The notes below the pieces were generated by a model. The model had not been told where the DNA came from, ran no database searches, and saw only the letters and a list, made by a program, of their open reading frames with translations. Below are positions 6,999 to 14,559 of a DNA stretch of 33,539 nucleotides, piece by piece (positions within the stretch are counted from its first letter, which is position 1; each line of letters begins with the position of its first letter). Where the stretch lies: the NCBI GenBank assembly GCA_024278975.1, contig JAJRSD010000100.1:1-33539 (forward strand), in the 5' to 3' direction. The DNA comes from Bacteroidota bacterium. GTDB lineage: Bacteria; Bacteroidota; Bacteroidia; Bacteroidales; Prolixibacteraceae. A program made the translations under genes and the position numbers.

Positions 6999-8222
6999 AT
7001 GCAAACATTAACACATCATTTTAAACTCAATAGCCTATTTATATTCAATGTATTTTGTTTAAACCACCCATTTACAATTTCAGAACTTTCAGAATTAAAA
7101 TCGATACTTGATTTTGATTTAGTCTCTCAAAATGAAAATATTAAATGGGATATTAAAATGCTTAAAGAACACTCAGAATATTTCAACTGGGGATATATTG
7201 CAAATAATAAAACTGTTAATTGGACTAATGAATTAGTACAAACATTTGAAGATTATATTGGTTGGGAAATGGCATCTTTTAATAATGCTTTCCCCTGGAC
7301 ACATCAATTAATTAGAAAACATAAAGAATTCATTGATTGGGAAGTTTTGTCATTTAATGAGAATATAATATTTACTCCTGAGTTAATTGATGAGTTTAAA
7401 GACCTTTGGCAGTGGGATAGTTTATCAAGTAATCCATCACTGAAGCCCAATAAAGAAATGATTAAACAGTTTGAATCATACTGGGATTGGAGTGGTTTAA
7501 GTAGTAATGAGTCTGTACCATTTACAATTGAATTACTTGAAAAATACAAGGATAAATGGGATGCCTCATGGCTTCAAATTAATAGAAAACTTTTAGATAA
7601 ATTAGATTTACTCGAAAAGTTTTGTGGGATAGATTATTCAAAACTATCTCAATTTAAAGAGAGTGGTTGGACGATTGAATTTATTGAAGAATACAAGAAT
7701 CAACTTGACTGGAAAGATTTGAGTTTAAATAAATATCTACCATGGAATCATGATTTATTAAAGCGATATATTGACAAGTGGAATTTCTTTAATCTATCTG
7801 CAAATGAAAATATTCCATGGACAGAAGAATTATTAGATTATTTCAGTGAATACTGGAACTGGAATAAGTCTACTGAATTAGGTATTTGGGCATCATTAAG
7901 CTGCAATAAAAATTTACCGTGGTCTTATGAGTTTATTAAAAAATACAAAGATCGTTGGGAGTGGGGTTGCTATAAAGAGGAGTATGAACATATCGAATAT
8001 TTAAAGGGAGTTGAACAACAAATATTAGTTATAGACGGAGTTTCCCAGTTTATCACAGAAGATTGGAATATTGAACAATTACTTGAATTTGAGCAATATT
8101 ATGATTTTGACTATTTATTTATGCACAATAGAAATTTTTATAATGTAATTTTTAAGGATATTAGAAGAGAAAACGTAATTCCATTTTTAAAATTTATTCT
8201 CCCAAACAAAGTACTATTATAA
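6999..8222 (+). CDS. Tandem W-x-x-L-S-x-N repeat protein
   Basis: A 407-residue protein made mostly of about ten imperfect 23-27-residue repeats (residues about 40-330). The consensus is W-x-x-L-S-x-N-x-x-(I/L)-P-W-(T/S)-x-E-L-(I/L)-x-x-Y-x-D-x-W-x-W; examples are WDSLSSNPSL, WSGLSSNESVPFTIELL, WKDLSLNKYLPW and FNLSANENIPWTEELLDYF. Each unit probably forms a helix-turn-helix layer of a solenoid. The N-terminal 40 and C-terminal 70 residues lack repeats. There is no signal peptide or transmembrane helix, so it should be cytosolic. I know such repeats from uncharacterised Bacteroidota proteins but no function. A protein-binding role is inferred. It is the last gene before the tRNA, where accessory cargo is often found. 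Confidence 0.75.
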   Translation: MQTLTHHFKLNSLFIFNVFCLNHPFTISELSELKSILDFDLVSQNENIKWDIKMLKEHSEYFNWGYIANNKTVNWTNELVQTFEDYIGWEMASFNNAFPWTHQLIRKHKEFIDWEVLSFNENIIFTPELIDEFKDLWQWDSLSSNPSLKPNKEMIKQFESYWDWSGLSSNESVPFTIELLEKYKDKWDASWLQINRKLLDKLDLLEKFCGIDYSKLSQFKESGWTIEFIEEYKNQLDWKDLSLNKYLPWNHDLLKRYIDKWNFFNLSANENIPWTEELLDYFSEYWNWNKSTELGIWASLSCNKNLPWSYEFIKKYKDRWEWGCYKEEYEHIEYLKGVEQQILVIDGVSQFITEDWNIEQLLEFEQYYDFDYLFMHNRNFYNVIFKDIRRENVIPFLKFILPNKVLL

Positions 8223-8226
8223 CAAT

Positions 8227-8255
8227 TGATATGATTCTGAATAGAATATCATTTT
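8227..8255 (+). terminator. Weak terminator hairpin
   Basis: TGAT-(bulge)-ATTCT pairs with AGAATATCA around a GAAT loop (8227-8251), followed by TTTT. It starts 4 bases after the stop of the repeat-protein gene. Confidence 0.35.
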
Positions 8256-8389
8256 AATCTAAATTTTGTTTTTAAAGAAAACATAAGCCCATACACCCAA
8301 AGCATTGTTATTATTGAGTTACAACAGGGTTTAGATTGGGGTGTTTGGATTTAATTACATTAAAATTTGAATACTAAAAAATAGTGGAA

Positions 8390-8411
8390 ATGTTTCACCT
8401 ATGTTTCACCT
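8390..8411. repeat. Perfect tandem 11-bp repeat next to tRNA
   Basis: ATGTTTCACCT occurs twice without a gap (8390-8400 and 8401-8411), about 50 bases from the 3' end of the tRNA-Met gene. Short direct repeats beside a tRNA target are typical of integrase arm-binding sites; that reading is inference. Confidence 0.5.
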
Positions 8412-8414
8412 ATA

Positions 8415-8450
8415 AAACAAAAAAAGAGTTAAACTTTTGCTTAACTCTTT
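8415..8450 (-). terminator. Terminator of the tRNA-Met transcript
   Basis: On the minus strand AAAGAGTTAA and TTAACTCTTT form a 10-bp stem with an 8-nt loop, followed by a T run (the A run at about 8415-8425 on plus). It lies 11 bases past the tRNA 3' end. Confidence 0.8.
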
Positions 8451-8461
8451 GTCTATCAGTG

Positions 8462-8535
8462 TAGCGAGAGGGCGACTTGAACGCCCGACCTCGTGATTAT
8501 GAATCACGCGCTCTAACCAGCTGAGCTACCTCGCC
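8462..8535 (-). tRNA. tRNA-Met (anticodon CAT, elongator type)
   Basis: Read on the minus strand, 74 nt fold as a full cloverleaf. The acceptor is GGCGAGG/TCTCGCT, the D-arm GCTC/GAGC with AGCTGGTTA in the loop, the anticodon stem CGTGA/TCACG around loop TTCATAA, the variable loop AGGTC, and the T-arm GGGCG-TTCAAGT-CGCCC, with discriminator A. CCA is not encoded. The CAT anticodon plus the GGCGAGGTAGCTCAG 5' end fit elongator Met rather than initiator Met or the lysidine Ile tRNA. The 3' end faces the accessory region at left, and two half-copies lie upstream of its 5' end. Confidence 0.95.
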
Positions 8536-8615
8536 ATAATGTAACTTTTGAGGTTTGCCCCGCCCGACCTTCCCGATTATTATCGGGACGCTCTAACCAG
8601 CTGAGCTACCTCGCC
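8536..8615 (-). pseudogene. tRNA-Met 5'-half copy (80-nt tandem unit 1)
   Basis: On the minus strand this unit starts with the same acceptor 5' strand and D-arm as the tRNA-Met gene (first 27 nt identical). The anticodon arm is replaced by a CCCGAT/ATCGGG hairpin with a 4-nt loop, and AGGTCGGGC is kept. It then departs into a 26-nt tail (…CAAACCTCAAAAGTTACATT) instead of a T-arm and acceptor 3' strand. GAGGT of the acceptor could pair with ACCTC in the tail. It cannot be a normal tRNA. Confidence 0.85.
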
Positions 8616-8695
8616 ATAATGTAACTTTTGAGGTTTGCCCTGCCCGACCTTCCCGATTATCATCGGGACGCTCTAACCAGCCGAGCTACCTCGCC
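8616..8695 (-). pseudogene. tRNA-Met 5'-half copy (80-nt tandem unit 2)
   Basis: Same 80-nt unit as 8536-8615 with only three substitutions. One changes the near-invariant A14 of the D-loop to G; one is in the hairpin loop and one is in the tail. The hairpin stem CCCGAT/ATCGGG is intact. It lies between the promoter-like box at 8718-8725 and unit 1, so a transcript reaching tRNA-Met would carry both units. Confidence 0.85.
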
Positions 8696-8717
8696 AAATG
8701 CTTTAAATTTTGCGGTG

Positions 8718-8725
8718 CAAATATA
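8718..8725 (-). promoter_or_regulatory. -7 box for the tRNA-Met transcript
   Basis: On the minus strand TATATTTG fits the Bacteroidota -7 consensus TAnnTTTG exactly, 23 bases upstream of the first tRNA-like unit. No clear TTG -33 box is seen. Confidence 0.55.
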
Positions 8726-8798
8726 GTATTTATTTTTATTTAGCTCTGTTTTTTTATTTAAAAAAAACGTGCAATTAATGTATGTAAAAATTTGCAAG

Positions 8799-8829
8799 TT
8801 GTTAGTTACAATCAGATTAATTATATTGG
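8799..8829 (+). promoter_or_regulatory. Candidate promoter of START-like gene
   Basis: TTG at 8799-8801 and TATATTGG at 8822-8829 (seven of eight bases of TAnnTTTG) with 20 bases between them, ending about 15 bases before the ATG at 8845. Confidence 0.4.
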
Positions 8830-8844
8830 CGAAAAATCAAACGA

Positions 8845-9222
8845 ATGACAGACAAGGTAAAAATTCAACTTGAGTATGTAATTAATTGTTCTCCAAGAGT
8901 TTTATATAATCGATTAAGCACCGCTTCGGGACTTACAGAGTGGTTTGCCGACGATGTTCGAATAAAAGGAAAGAACTATACTTTTATTTGGGAAGGCTCT
9001 GAACAGACTGCGGAGATGACACTCCGGAAGGAAAATTCGCTAGTAAGATTTACCTGGGTAGATGAAGATGATGCATATTTCGAATTTAAAATTGTGCGCG
9101 ATGAACTGACTGGCGATGTATCGTTACTTATTATTGATTTTGCCGAAGATGGAGAACAGGAGGATACTGAAGAACTATGGAATTCGCAGGTATCTGAACT
9201 AAAGCATGTTCTGGGTTCGTAG
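8845..9222 (+). CDS. START-like domain protein
   Basis: A 125-residue soluble protein of the Bacteroidota START-like family (helix-grip fold, AHSA1/SRPBCC superfamily). It begins with KIQLEYVINCSPRVLYNRLS, followed by the typical GLTEWFADDVRI and YTFIWEGSEQTAEM. The acidic segment DFAEDGEQEDTEELW precedes the C-terminal helix. It fills the usual length of the family. Ligand and function are unknown; these proteins commonly lie next to an LptF/LptG-type permease gene, as here. An envelope or lipid link is inferred from context only. Its own promoter-like box lies just upstream. Confidence 0.85.
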   Translation: MTDKVKIQLEYVINCSPRVLYNRLSTASGLTEWFADDVRIKGKNYTFIWEGSEQTAEMTLRKENSLVRFTWVDEDDAYFEFKIVRDELTGDVSLLIIDFAEDGEQEDTEELWNSQVSELKHVLGS

Positions 9223-9317
9223 AAAATCCCCTTTAACTTTTAACAACTTTAATATCAAATTTTTATTTTCTATTGGTTTCTTAACCTTTTTTTACATTAC
9301 TAATTCTTAAAATAACT

Positions 9318-9325
9318 TAGTTTTG
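9318..9325 (+). promoter_or_regulatory. -7 box upstream of permease gene
   Basis: TAGTTTTG matches TAnnTTTG and ends 15 bases before the ATG at 9341. A second match (TAACTTTG, 9332-9339) touches the start codon and is too close to serve. No good -33 box is seen. Confidence 0.45.
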
Positions 9326-9340
9326 CAGAAATAACTTTGC

Positions 9341-10819
9341 ATGAAACGCTTACACTGGTACGTAATAAAATCTTTTTTAGGGCCATTTTTTATGACCTTT
9401 CTTATTGTTGTGTTCGTGCTTCTTTTACAGTTTCTTTGGAAATATGTTGACGACTTAGTGGGAAAAGGTCTGGATATTAAAGTTTTAGGTGAGATGCTGT
9501 TTTATGCATCTTTTGGTCTTTTACCATTTGCTTTTCCACTTGCAATGTTATTAGCATCTATAATGACTTTCGGTTCGTTGGGCGAAAATTACGAGCTTGT
9601 TGCAATGAAATCATCAGGAATTTCTCTCTTCAGAATAATGAAACCGCTGATTGTAATTGCAGTTATTGTTACACTAATTGCCTTTTATTTCTCTAATAAT
9701 ATTTTACCATACACAAATCTGAAGTTTACAACTTTAATGTGGAGTGTAAAAAAACAACGCCCCGAGTTGATATTACAACAGGGAGTTTTTACAAACGAAA
9801 TGGATGGGTACAATATAAAGGTTGGCAGGAAAAGTAATAAAACCAATATGTTGTACGATTTGCTGATATACGACCATACCAGAAACAGGGCAAACGAAAG
9901 TGTTACAGTTGCAGACTCAGGATATTTGCGAATAACTGAGGATAAAAAATATATGGTTTTAAATCTTTTTAGTGGTGTAAACTATTCTGAAGAAAAACCA
10001 AAAACCAGAAAAGAAAGAGAGAAACATCCTTTCCGTCGCGATAAATTTGAAGAACAGACAATCCGTGTCCGTGTTAAAGATTTTGAATTTGACCGACGTG
10101 ATGAAAATATATTTAAGAATTCATACCGAATGCTTAATATTAGTCAGTTAGCAACAATGAAGGACTCTTTGGATATTGAATACTACAAGAGATTACGGAA
10201 TTATATGATACAAATAACTATCAATCCTACCCTCTCTCAAAAAGTATATAATTTAACAGTTCAGAACGACACTTTAAAACGTAAGATTAATATTGTGGCA
10301 GATTCTACTTTTAATTTCGATGAGTTTTTTGGAGGTATCGATAAATGGGTAAAAGCCGAAATAACGCAGGCAGCACTCGAAAAAGCCAGAAATAATATTC
10401 AAAATCTAAATCTATATCAGGGGCAATTATACGAACGCAAAAAGTATATAAATAAACACGATATGGAGCGGCATCGGAAATTTACTCTCTCTATTGCGGT
10501 GCTTATTTTCTTTTTTATTGGCGCTCCTTTGGGTGCTATAATACGAAAAGGCGGACTGGGAATGCCGGTAGTTGTTTCTATTATGCTGTTTATTGCCTAC
10601 TATATAATTTCTATGACCGGTGAGAAATCGGCGCGCGAGGAGGGTTGGCAAATGTTTAGTGGAATGTGGTTTTCGTCGTTTGTGTTTTTCCCGATTGGTG
10701 TTTGGCTTTCGTACAAAGCAGCCACCGACTCGGCAATTATGTCGGCCGAAACATACACTAAGTTTTTTAGAAAAATAGGGTTAGGAAAACTTTTTAGAAA
10801 ATTAAAACCAAAAAAATGA
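9341..10819 (+). CDS. LptF/LptG-type lipopolysaccharide export permease
   Basis: A 492-residue YjgP/YjgQ-family permease (PF03739), an inner-membrane subunit of the Lpt ABC exporter that extracts LPS for transport to the outer membrane. Three N-terminal membrane segments (about 12-34, 52-77, 100-120) and three C-terminal ones (about 378-398, 404-424, 440-462) flank a periplasmic beta-jellyroll domain containing an insert of charged helices. The conserved coupling stretch after TM2 is present (FGSLGENYELVAMKSSGIS). It is longer than E. coli LptF/G (about 360) because of the periplasmic insert, which is usual in Bacteroidota. F and G cannot be told apart here. Its stop overlaps the next gene by 4 bases. 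Confidence 0.9.
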   Translation: MKRLHWYVIKSFLGPFFMTFLIVVFVLLLQFLWKYVDDLVGKGLDIKVLGEMLFYASFGLLPFAFPLAMLLASIMTFGSLGENYELVAMKSSGISLFRIMKPLIVIAVIVTLIAFYFSNNILPYTNLKFTTLMWSVKKQRPELILQQGVFTNEMDGYNIKVGRKSNKTNMLYDLLIYDHTRNRANESVTVADSGYLRITEDKKYMVLNLFSGVNYSEEKPKTRKEREKHPFRRDKFEEQTIRVRVKDFEFDRRDENIFKNSYRMLNISQLATMKDSLDIEYYKRLRNYMIQITINPTLSQKVYNLTVQNDTLKRKINIVADSTFNFDEFFGGIDKWVKAEITQAALEKARNNIQNLNLYQGQLYERKKYINKHDMERHRKFTLSIAVLIFFFIGAPLGAIIRKGGLGMPVVVSIMLFIAYYIISMTGEKSAREEGWQMFSGMWFSSFVFFPIGVWLSYKAATDSAIMSAETYTKFFRKIGLGKLFRKLKPKK

Positions 10820-12018
10820 GGATTCTGCAGGTAACAAATAAAATTCCATACCCCATAAAAGATGGCGGTGCTATTGCCTGTATGAATTTAACACGTGGTT
10901 TTTCGCTGCTTGGTCACAAAGTTACTATTCTATCAATGAATACTGCGAAACACCACATTTTGCTCGATGAAATTCCGGAACCGATAAAAGATTTAGCGGA
11001 ATTTAGATTGGTAAATGTGCCTGCCCGTATTTATCTGATTTCTGCATTGTGGAATCTGTTATTCTCACGAAAACCATATAACGCTGTCCGCTTTATTTCA
11101 AAAGATTTTAAGGTTGAATTGAAGAAAATACTGGAAGGTGATAATTTTGATGTTGTTCAACTTGAAGGACTTTATGTATGTCCATATATTCCGGTTATTC
11201 GAAAATATTCGTCGGCAAAAATTGTTTACCGTGCACATAATATCGAACACGAAATATGGGATAGAACAGCTTTTAATTCGAAGGGAATTAAAAAGTGGTA
11301 CCTGAAAATTTTAACTTCCAGAATTAAAAAGTTTGAAACACGTTTGTTAAACAATTACGATTTGATTGTGCCAATTACCGAACGCGATGGTAATTTGCTA
11401 AACATGCTGGGTAACACTAAACCAAGTCATATTTCGCAAACCGGAATCGATGCGTCAGAGTTAATTCCCAGTGCTAAAAATCTTGACCACCCTTCGCTTT
11501 TTCATATTGGTTCGATGGAATGGACACCAAATCAGGAAGGACTGGTTTGGTTTTTAGATAATTGCTGGAACGAAATTCATAAAAAATATCCCGATTTAAA
11601 ATTTTATGTTGCCGGACGAAATGCACCCGCATGGTTACAGAAAAAGTTAGTTGCTCCGAATGTAATATTCGAAGGCGAAGTTGCTGATGCTTATGAATTT
11701 ATGAACTCAAAATCGATAATGATTGTCCCGCTTTATTCGGGAAGTGGAATGCGAATTAAAGTTATTGAGGGCATGGCACTTGGTAAACCAATTGTTTCTA
11801 CAAAGGTTGGTACCGAAGGTATTGCAACAACATCGGGCAAAAATATTATTGTTGCCGATAATGCAGAAGAATTTAGAAACTCAATTTACGAGTTGATCGA
11901 AAAACGAGAGTATTTTGACTCAATCAGTATAAATGCAATTGAGTTTATTCACGAAAAATTTGATAATTTAACCACCGCAAGTAAATTGGTTGAGTTTTAT
12001 AAAAAGCATACAAAATGA
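10816..12018 (+). CDS. Glycosyltransferase family 4 protein
   Basis: A 400-residue GT-B fold glycosyltransferase. The N-terminal half begins MRILQVTNKIPYPIKDGGA with the glycine-rich acceptor loop, then YRAHNIEHEIWDR near 150. The C-terminal nucleotide-sugar domain (about 225-380) carries the SGMRIKVIEGMALGKPIVST motif with the conserved acidic residue and TKVGTEGI. Probably cytosolic or peripheral to the membrane. It overlaps the permease gene (ATGA) and the GT2 gene (ATGA), so all three are one operon. The sugar substrate cannot be told; the permease neighbour suggests lipopolysaccharide or a cell-surface glycan. Confidence 0.88.
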   Translation: MRILQVTNKIPYPIKDGGAIACMNLTRGFSLLGHKVTILSMNTAKHHILLDEIPEPIKDLAEFRLVNVPARIYLISALWNLLFSRKPYNAVRFISKDFKVELKKILEGDNFDVVQLEGLYVCPYIPVIRKYSSAKIVYRAHNIEHEIWDRTAFNSKGIKKWYLKILTSRIKKFETRLLNNYDLIVPITERDGNLLNMLGNTKPSHISQTGIDASELIPSAKNLDHPSLFHIGSMEWTPNQEGLVWFLDNCWNEIHKKYPDLKFYVAGRNAPAWLQKKLVAPNVIFEGEVADAYEFMNSKSIMIVPLYSGSGMRIKVIEGMALGKPIVSTKVGTEGIATTSGKNIIVADNAEEFRNSIYELIEKREYFDSISINAIEFIHEKFDNLTTASKLVEFYKKHTK

Positions 12019-13208
12019 GTTTGATTATACTATTTTGGGTACTTCTTTTTATTCTGTTTTATACTTACGTAGGATATTCTTTGGTATTATATGTTTTGTT
12101 GAAACTGAAAAAGTTACTCTTCCCAAACCGTTTTTATAAAACTGATAAATCGTACGAACCCGATGTTTGTCTGTTTGTAACCGCATTCAACGAAAAAGAT
12201 TATGTGCACCAAAAAGTTGAGAACTCTTTTTCGCTTGATTATCCAAAAGAAAAAATACAATATGTTTGGGTTACCGACGGCTCCGACGATGGAACACCCG
12301 AATTATTAAAAGAATACGAAAATCTGGAGGTTTATCATTTAGACGAGAGACGTGGGAAAATGCACGCCATGAATCGTGGGGTGAAGTTTGTAAAAGCTCC
12401 CATAATAATTTTTTCAGATACCAATACAATTCTGGGCAATCAATCAATCCGCGAAATTGTTTTAAAGTTCAGCAATAAAAAAACCGGTTGCGTTGCCGGC
12501 GAGAAACGTATTGTTGAAAAAGAAGCCGACGCGGCAGCCGGTGCCGGAGAAGGGTTGTATTGGAAATTTGAGTCGTGGATTAAAAATATGGATGCCGAGC
12601 TAAACACTGCCGTGGGCGCAGTTGGCGAACTATTTGCAATTAGAACCGAGCTTTTTGAAGATGTGGAAACCGATACACTTTTAGATGATTTTATAATTTC
12701 GCTGCGCATTGCACAAAAAGGATATCACATTGCATACACACCAAATGCGTATGCAGAAGAGACTGCTTCGTTAAATGTGAAAGAGGAGTTAAAACGTAAA
12801 ATAAGAATTGCCGCCGGCGGTATTCAAACCATTTTCAGATTAAAAAGTTTGCTCAATCCTTTTAAAAACGGACTGCTTTCGTGGCAATATTTCTCGCATA
12901 AAGTTTTACGGTGGACTTTTGCACCTATTTCACTATTCCTAATTTTTGTTGTGAATTTGTTAATAGTATTCCAACAAGGAAGTTGGGCAGAATTTCAGTT
13001 CTATTCAGTTTTTTTCTATTTCCAGCTTCTTTGTTATATCATGGCAATTGTTGGTTGGTATTTCGAAAACAGAAAATTACGTGTTAAAGTTCTGTTCGTT
13101 CCCTACTATTTTGTAACTATTAACTACGCTTCAATTCGTGGTATTCTCCGCTATATTAAAGGAAAACAATCTGTCAACTGGGAGAAATCCAAGCGAGCAA
13201 ATAATTAA
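12015..13208 (+). CDS. Membrane glycosyltransferase family 2 protein
   Basis: A 397-residue processive-type GT2. It has an N-terminal membrane helix (about 3-30) and a GT-A domain with CLFVTAFNEKDYVHQKV and the nucleotide-binding VWVTDGSDDGTPELL, where DGS/DD are typical. These are followed by IFSDTNT (the DxD-like position), GAVGELFAIR, TLLDDFIISLRI as the acceptor-side DD motif, and KRKIRIAAGGIQTI in the Q/RxxRW position. Two or three C-terminal membrane helices (about 290-360) follow. It would move a sugar from a nucleotide donor to a lipid-linked or growing glycan at the inner membrane. Last gene of the operon with the permease and GT4. Confidence 0.88.
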   Translation: MSLIILFWVLLFILFYTYVGYSLVLYVLLKLKKLLFPNRFYKTDKSYEPDVCLFVTAFNEKDYVHQKVENSFSLDYPKEKIQYVWVTDGSDDGTPELLKEYENLEVYHLDERRGKMHAMNRGVKFVKAPIIIFSDTNTILGNQSIREIVLKFSNKKTGCVAGEKRIVEKEADAAAGAGEGLYWKFESWIKNMDAELNTAVGAVGELFAIRTELFEDVETDTLLDDFIISLRIAQKGYHIAYTPNAYAEETASLNVKEELKRKIRIAAGGIQTIFRLKSLLNPFKNGLLSWQYFSHKVLRWTFAPISLFLIFVVNLLIVFQQGSWAEFQFYSVFFYFQLLCYIMAIVGWYFENRKLRVKVLFVPYYFVTINYASIRGILRYIKGKQSVNWEKSKRANN

Positions 13209-13218
13209 TTTATTAAAA

Positions 13219-13238
13219 TGGTTATCACTCGGTAACCA
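13219..13238. promoter_or_regulatory. Palindrome upstream of ribBA promoter
   Basis: TGGTTATCACTCGGTAACCA has 6-bp perfect arms (TGGTTA/TAACCA) around an 8-nt spacer. It ends 12 bases before the -33 box, a place where an activator or repressor dimer could bind. It could also be a weak hairpin ending the GT2 operon, though no T run follows. Confidence 0.35.
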
Positions 13239-13250
13239 ATGGCAAACAAC

Positions 13251-13283
13251 TTGCACTCTATCTAAATATTTATTGTAATTTTG
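13251..13283 (+). promoter_or_regulatory. ribBA promoter
   Basis: TTG (13251-13253) and TAATTTTG (13276-13283), an exact TAnnTTTG, 22 bases apart. The start point would fall near 13290, giving a leader of about 18 bases. That leaves no room for an FMN riboswitch and rules out the upstream TTG as a translation start. Confidence 0.7.
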
Positions 13284-13307
13284 TGGACGATTTTAAAATA
13301 TCTTTAC

Positions 13308-14534
13308 ATGACAAGTATTAAGCTAAATACAATTCCTGAAGCTATTTTGGCAATACAAAATGGCGAAATGATAATAGTGGTTGACGATGAGGACAGAGAA
13401 AATGAGGGTGATATTATTGTTGCTTCGGAACTTGTAACACCCGAAATAATTAATTTTATGACAATTAATGCCCGGGGTTTAATTTGTGTTGCACTTACCG
13501 AAGAGCGATGCGAAGAGCTTGATCTCAACTTAATGGTGGGTAAAAATACCTCGTCTAACGAAACCAATTTTACCGTTTCTGTAGATTCTATTCACCCCGA
13601 AGTAACTACCGGAATATCTGCAAAAGACAGGGCAACTACAATACAAATGCTTGTGAACGAGAAAACCCGGCCAGAACAACTTGGACGGCCAGGTCATATT
13701 TTCCCGCTAAAAGCAAAAAACAGGGGAGTACTGCGTAGAAGCGGGCACACCGAAGCGGCAGTCGATTTGGCGCGTCTTGCAGGATTAAAACCATCGGGTG
13801 TTTTGGTTGAAATTATGAACGACGATGGTACAATGGCACGACTTCCGGAGTTGTACAAAATTGCCCAAAAATTCAACCTCAAATTAATTACAATAAAAGA
13901 TTTAATTTCCTACCTGATGCAAAGCGAAAGTTTGATTGTTCGTGGCGAGGAGGTCTCACTCCCAACTCAATACGGCGATTTTAAAATCGTTCCTTTTCGC
14001 CAAAAATCTAATGGAGCCGAGCATGTTGCTTTAATTAAAGGAACATGGGAACCCAACGAACCAATATTGGCGCGGGTACACTCTTCGTGCATGACCGGCG
14101 ATATTTTTGGGTCGCTGCGTTGCGAATGTGGGGACCAGTTGCACGCGGCAATGAGAATGATTGATAAAGCGGGAAAAGGCGTAATTGTTTATATGATGCA
14201 GGAAGGCAGGGGGATTGGATTGCTAAATAAAATTGCTGCATATAAATTACAAGACGAAGGTTTAGATACCGTTGATGCAAATGTGCACTTGGGTTTTAAA
14301 GCTGATGAACGCGATTATGGCGTTGGTGCGCAAATCTTATCGAACCTTGGCGTTACCAAAATGAAACTTCTTACTAATAATCCTGTTAAACGTATAGGTT
14401 TAGAAGGTTATGGTTTAGAAGTTATCGAAATTATTCCGGTGGAAATTGCCCCAAATGAGCACAATCAAAGATATATGAAAACCAAGCGCGACCGAATGGG
14501 GCATCATTTAAAAGGGTTTAATTACGATAAATAG
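13308..14534 (+). CDS. ribBA: RibBA: DHBP synthase / GTP cyclohydrolase II
   Basis: A 408-residue bifunctional enzyme that makes both riboflavin precursors. The N-terminal RibB domain (about 1-205) turns ribulose 5-phosphate into 3,4-dihydroxy-2-butanone 4-phosphate plus formate and carries the acidic DEDRENEGD loop at 27-35 and a [12 protein letters not shown] motif. The C-terminal RibA domain (about 210-400) opens GTP. Its zinc cysteines C261, C272 and C274 (spacing as in E. coli RibA) and the QEGRGIGL catalytic stretch are intact. The open frame extends to a TTG at 13281, but that overlaps the -7 box, so the ATG at 13308 is chosen. Cytosolic. Full length for the family. Confidence 0.95.
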   Translation: MTSIKLNTIPEAILAIQNGEMIIVVDDEDRENEGDIIVASELVTPEIINFMTINARGLICVALTEERCEELDLNLMVGKNTSSNETNFTVSVDSIHPEVTTGISAKDRATTIQMLVNEKTRPEQLGRPGHIFPLKAKNRGVLRRSGHTEAAVDLARLAGLKPSGVLVEIMNDDGTMARLPELYKIAQKFNLKLITIKDLISYLMQSESLIVRGEEVSLPTQYGDFKIVPFRQKSNGAEHVALIKGTWEPNEPILARVHSSCMTGDIFGSLRCECGDQLHAAMRMIDKAGKGVIVYMMQEGRGIGLLNKIAAYKLQDEGLDTVDANVHLGFKADERDYGVGAQILSNLGVTKMKLLTNNPVKRIGLEGYGLEVIEIIPVEIAPNEHNQRYMKTKRDRMGHHLKGFNYDK

Positions 14535-14559
14535 CATTTATTTATTTTTCGACTTAATT

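Larger units (their letters stand above)
1..8461. mobile_element. Accessory region, candidate integrated element ending at tRNA-Met
   Basis: The whole left part of the window holds genes of mobile-DNA type (AAA_24/Sak4-like ATPase, DUF3871, small conserved proteins) and unknown cargo genes. It stops at the 3' end of a minus-strand tRNA-Met gene, and tRNA 3' ends are the usual target of tyrosine recombinases. Beside the tRNA lie a terminator and a perfect tandem 11-bp repeat that could be integrase arm sites. No integrase, relaxase, transposase or second copy of the tRNA 3' end is visible, so the far boundary would lie left of base 1. Calling it an element is inference from gene content and position. 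Confidence 0.4.

Noticed and set aside
1-8461. Complete prophage
   Set aside because: No capsid, terminase, portal, tail or lysis genes are seen; only recombination-type and small unknown genes.
8536-8695. Two additional functional tRNA genes
   Set aside because: Both lack a T-arm and the acceptor 3' strand, and the anticodon loop is shortened to 4 nt.
13276-13310. ribBA start at the upstream TTG (13281)
   Set aside because: That codon lies inside an exact -7 promoter box; the ATG at 13308 gives the normal N-terminus.
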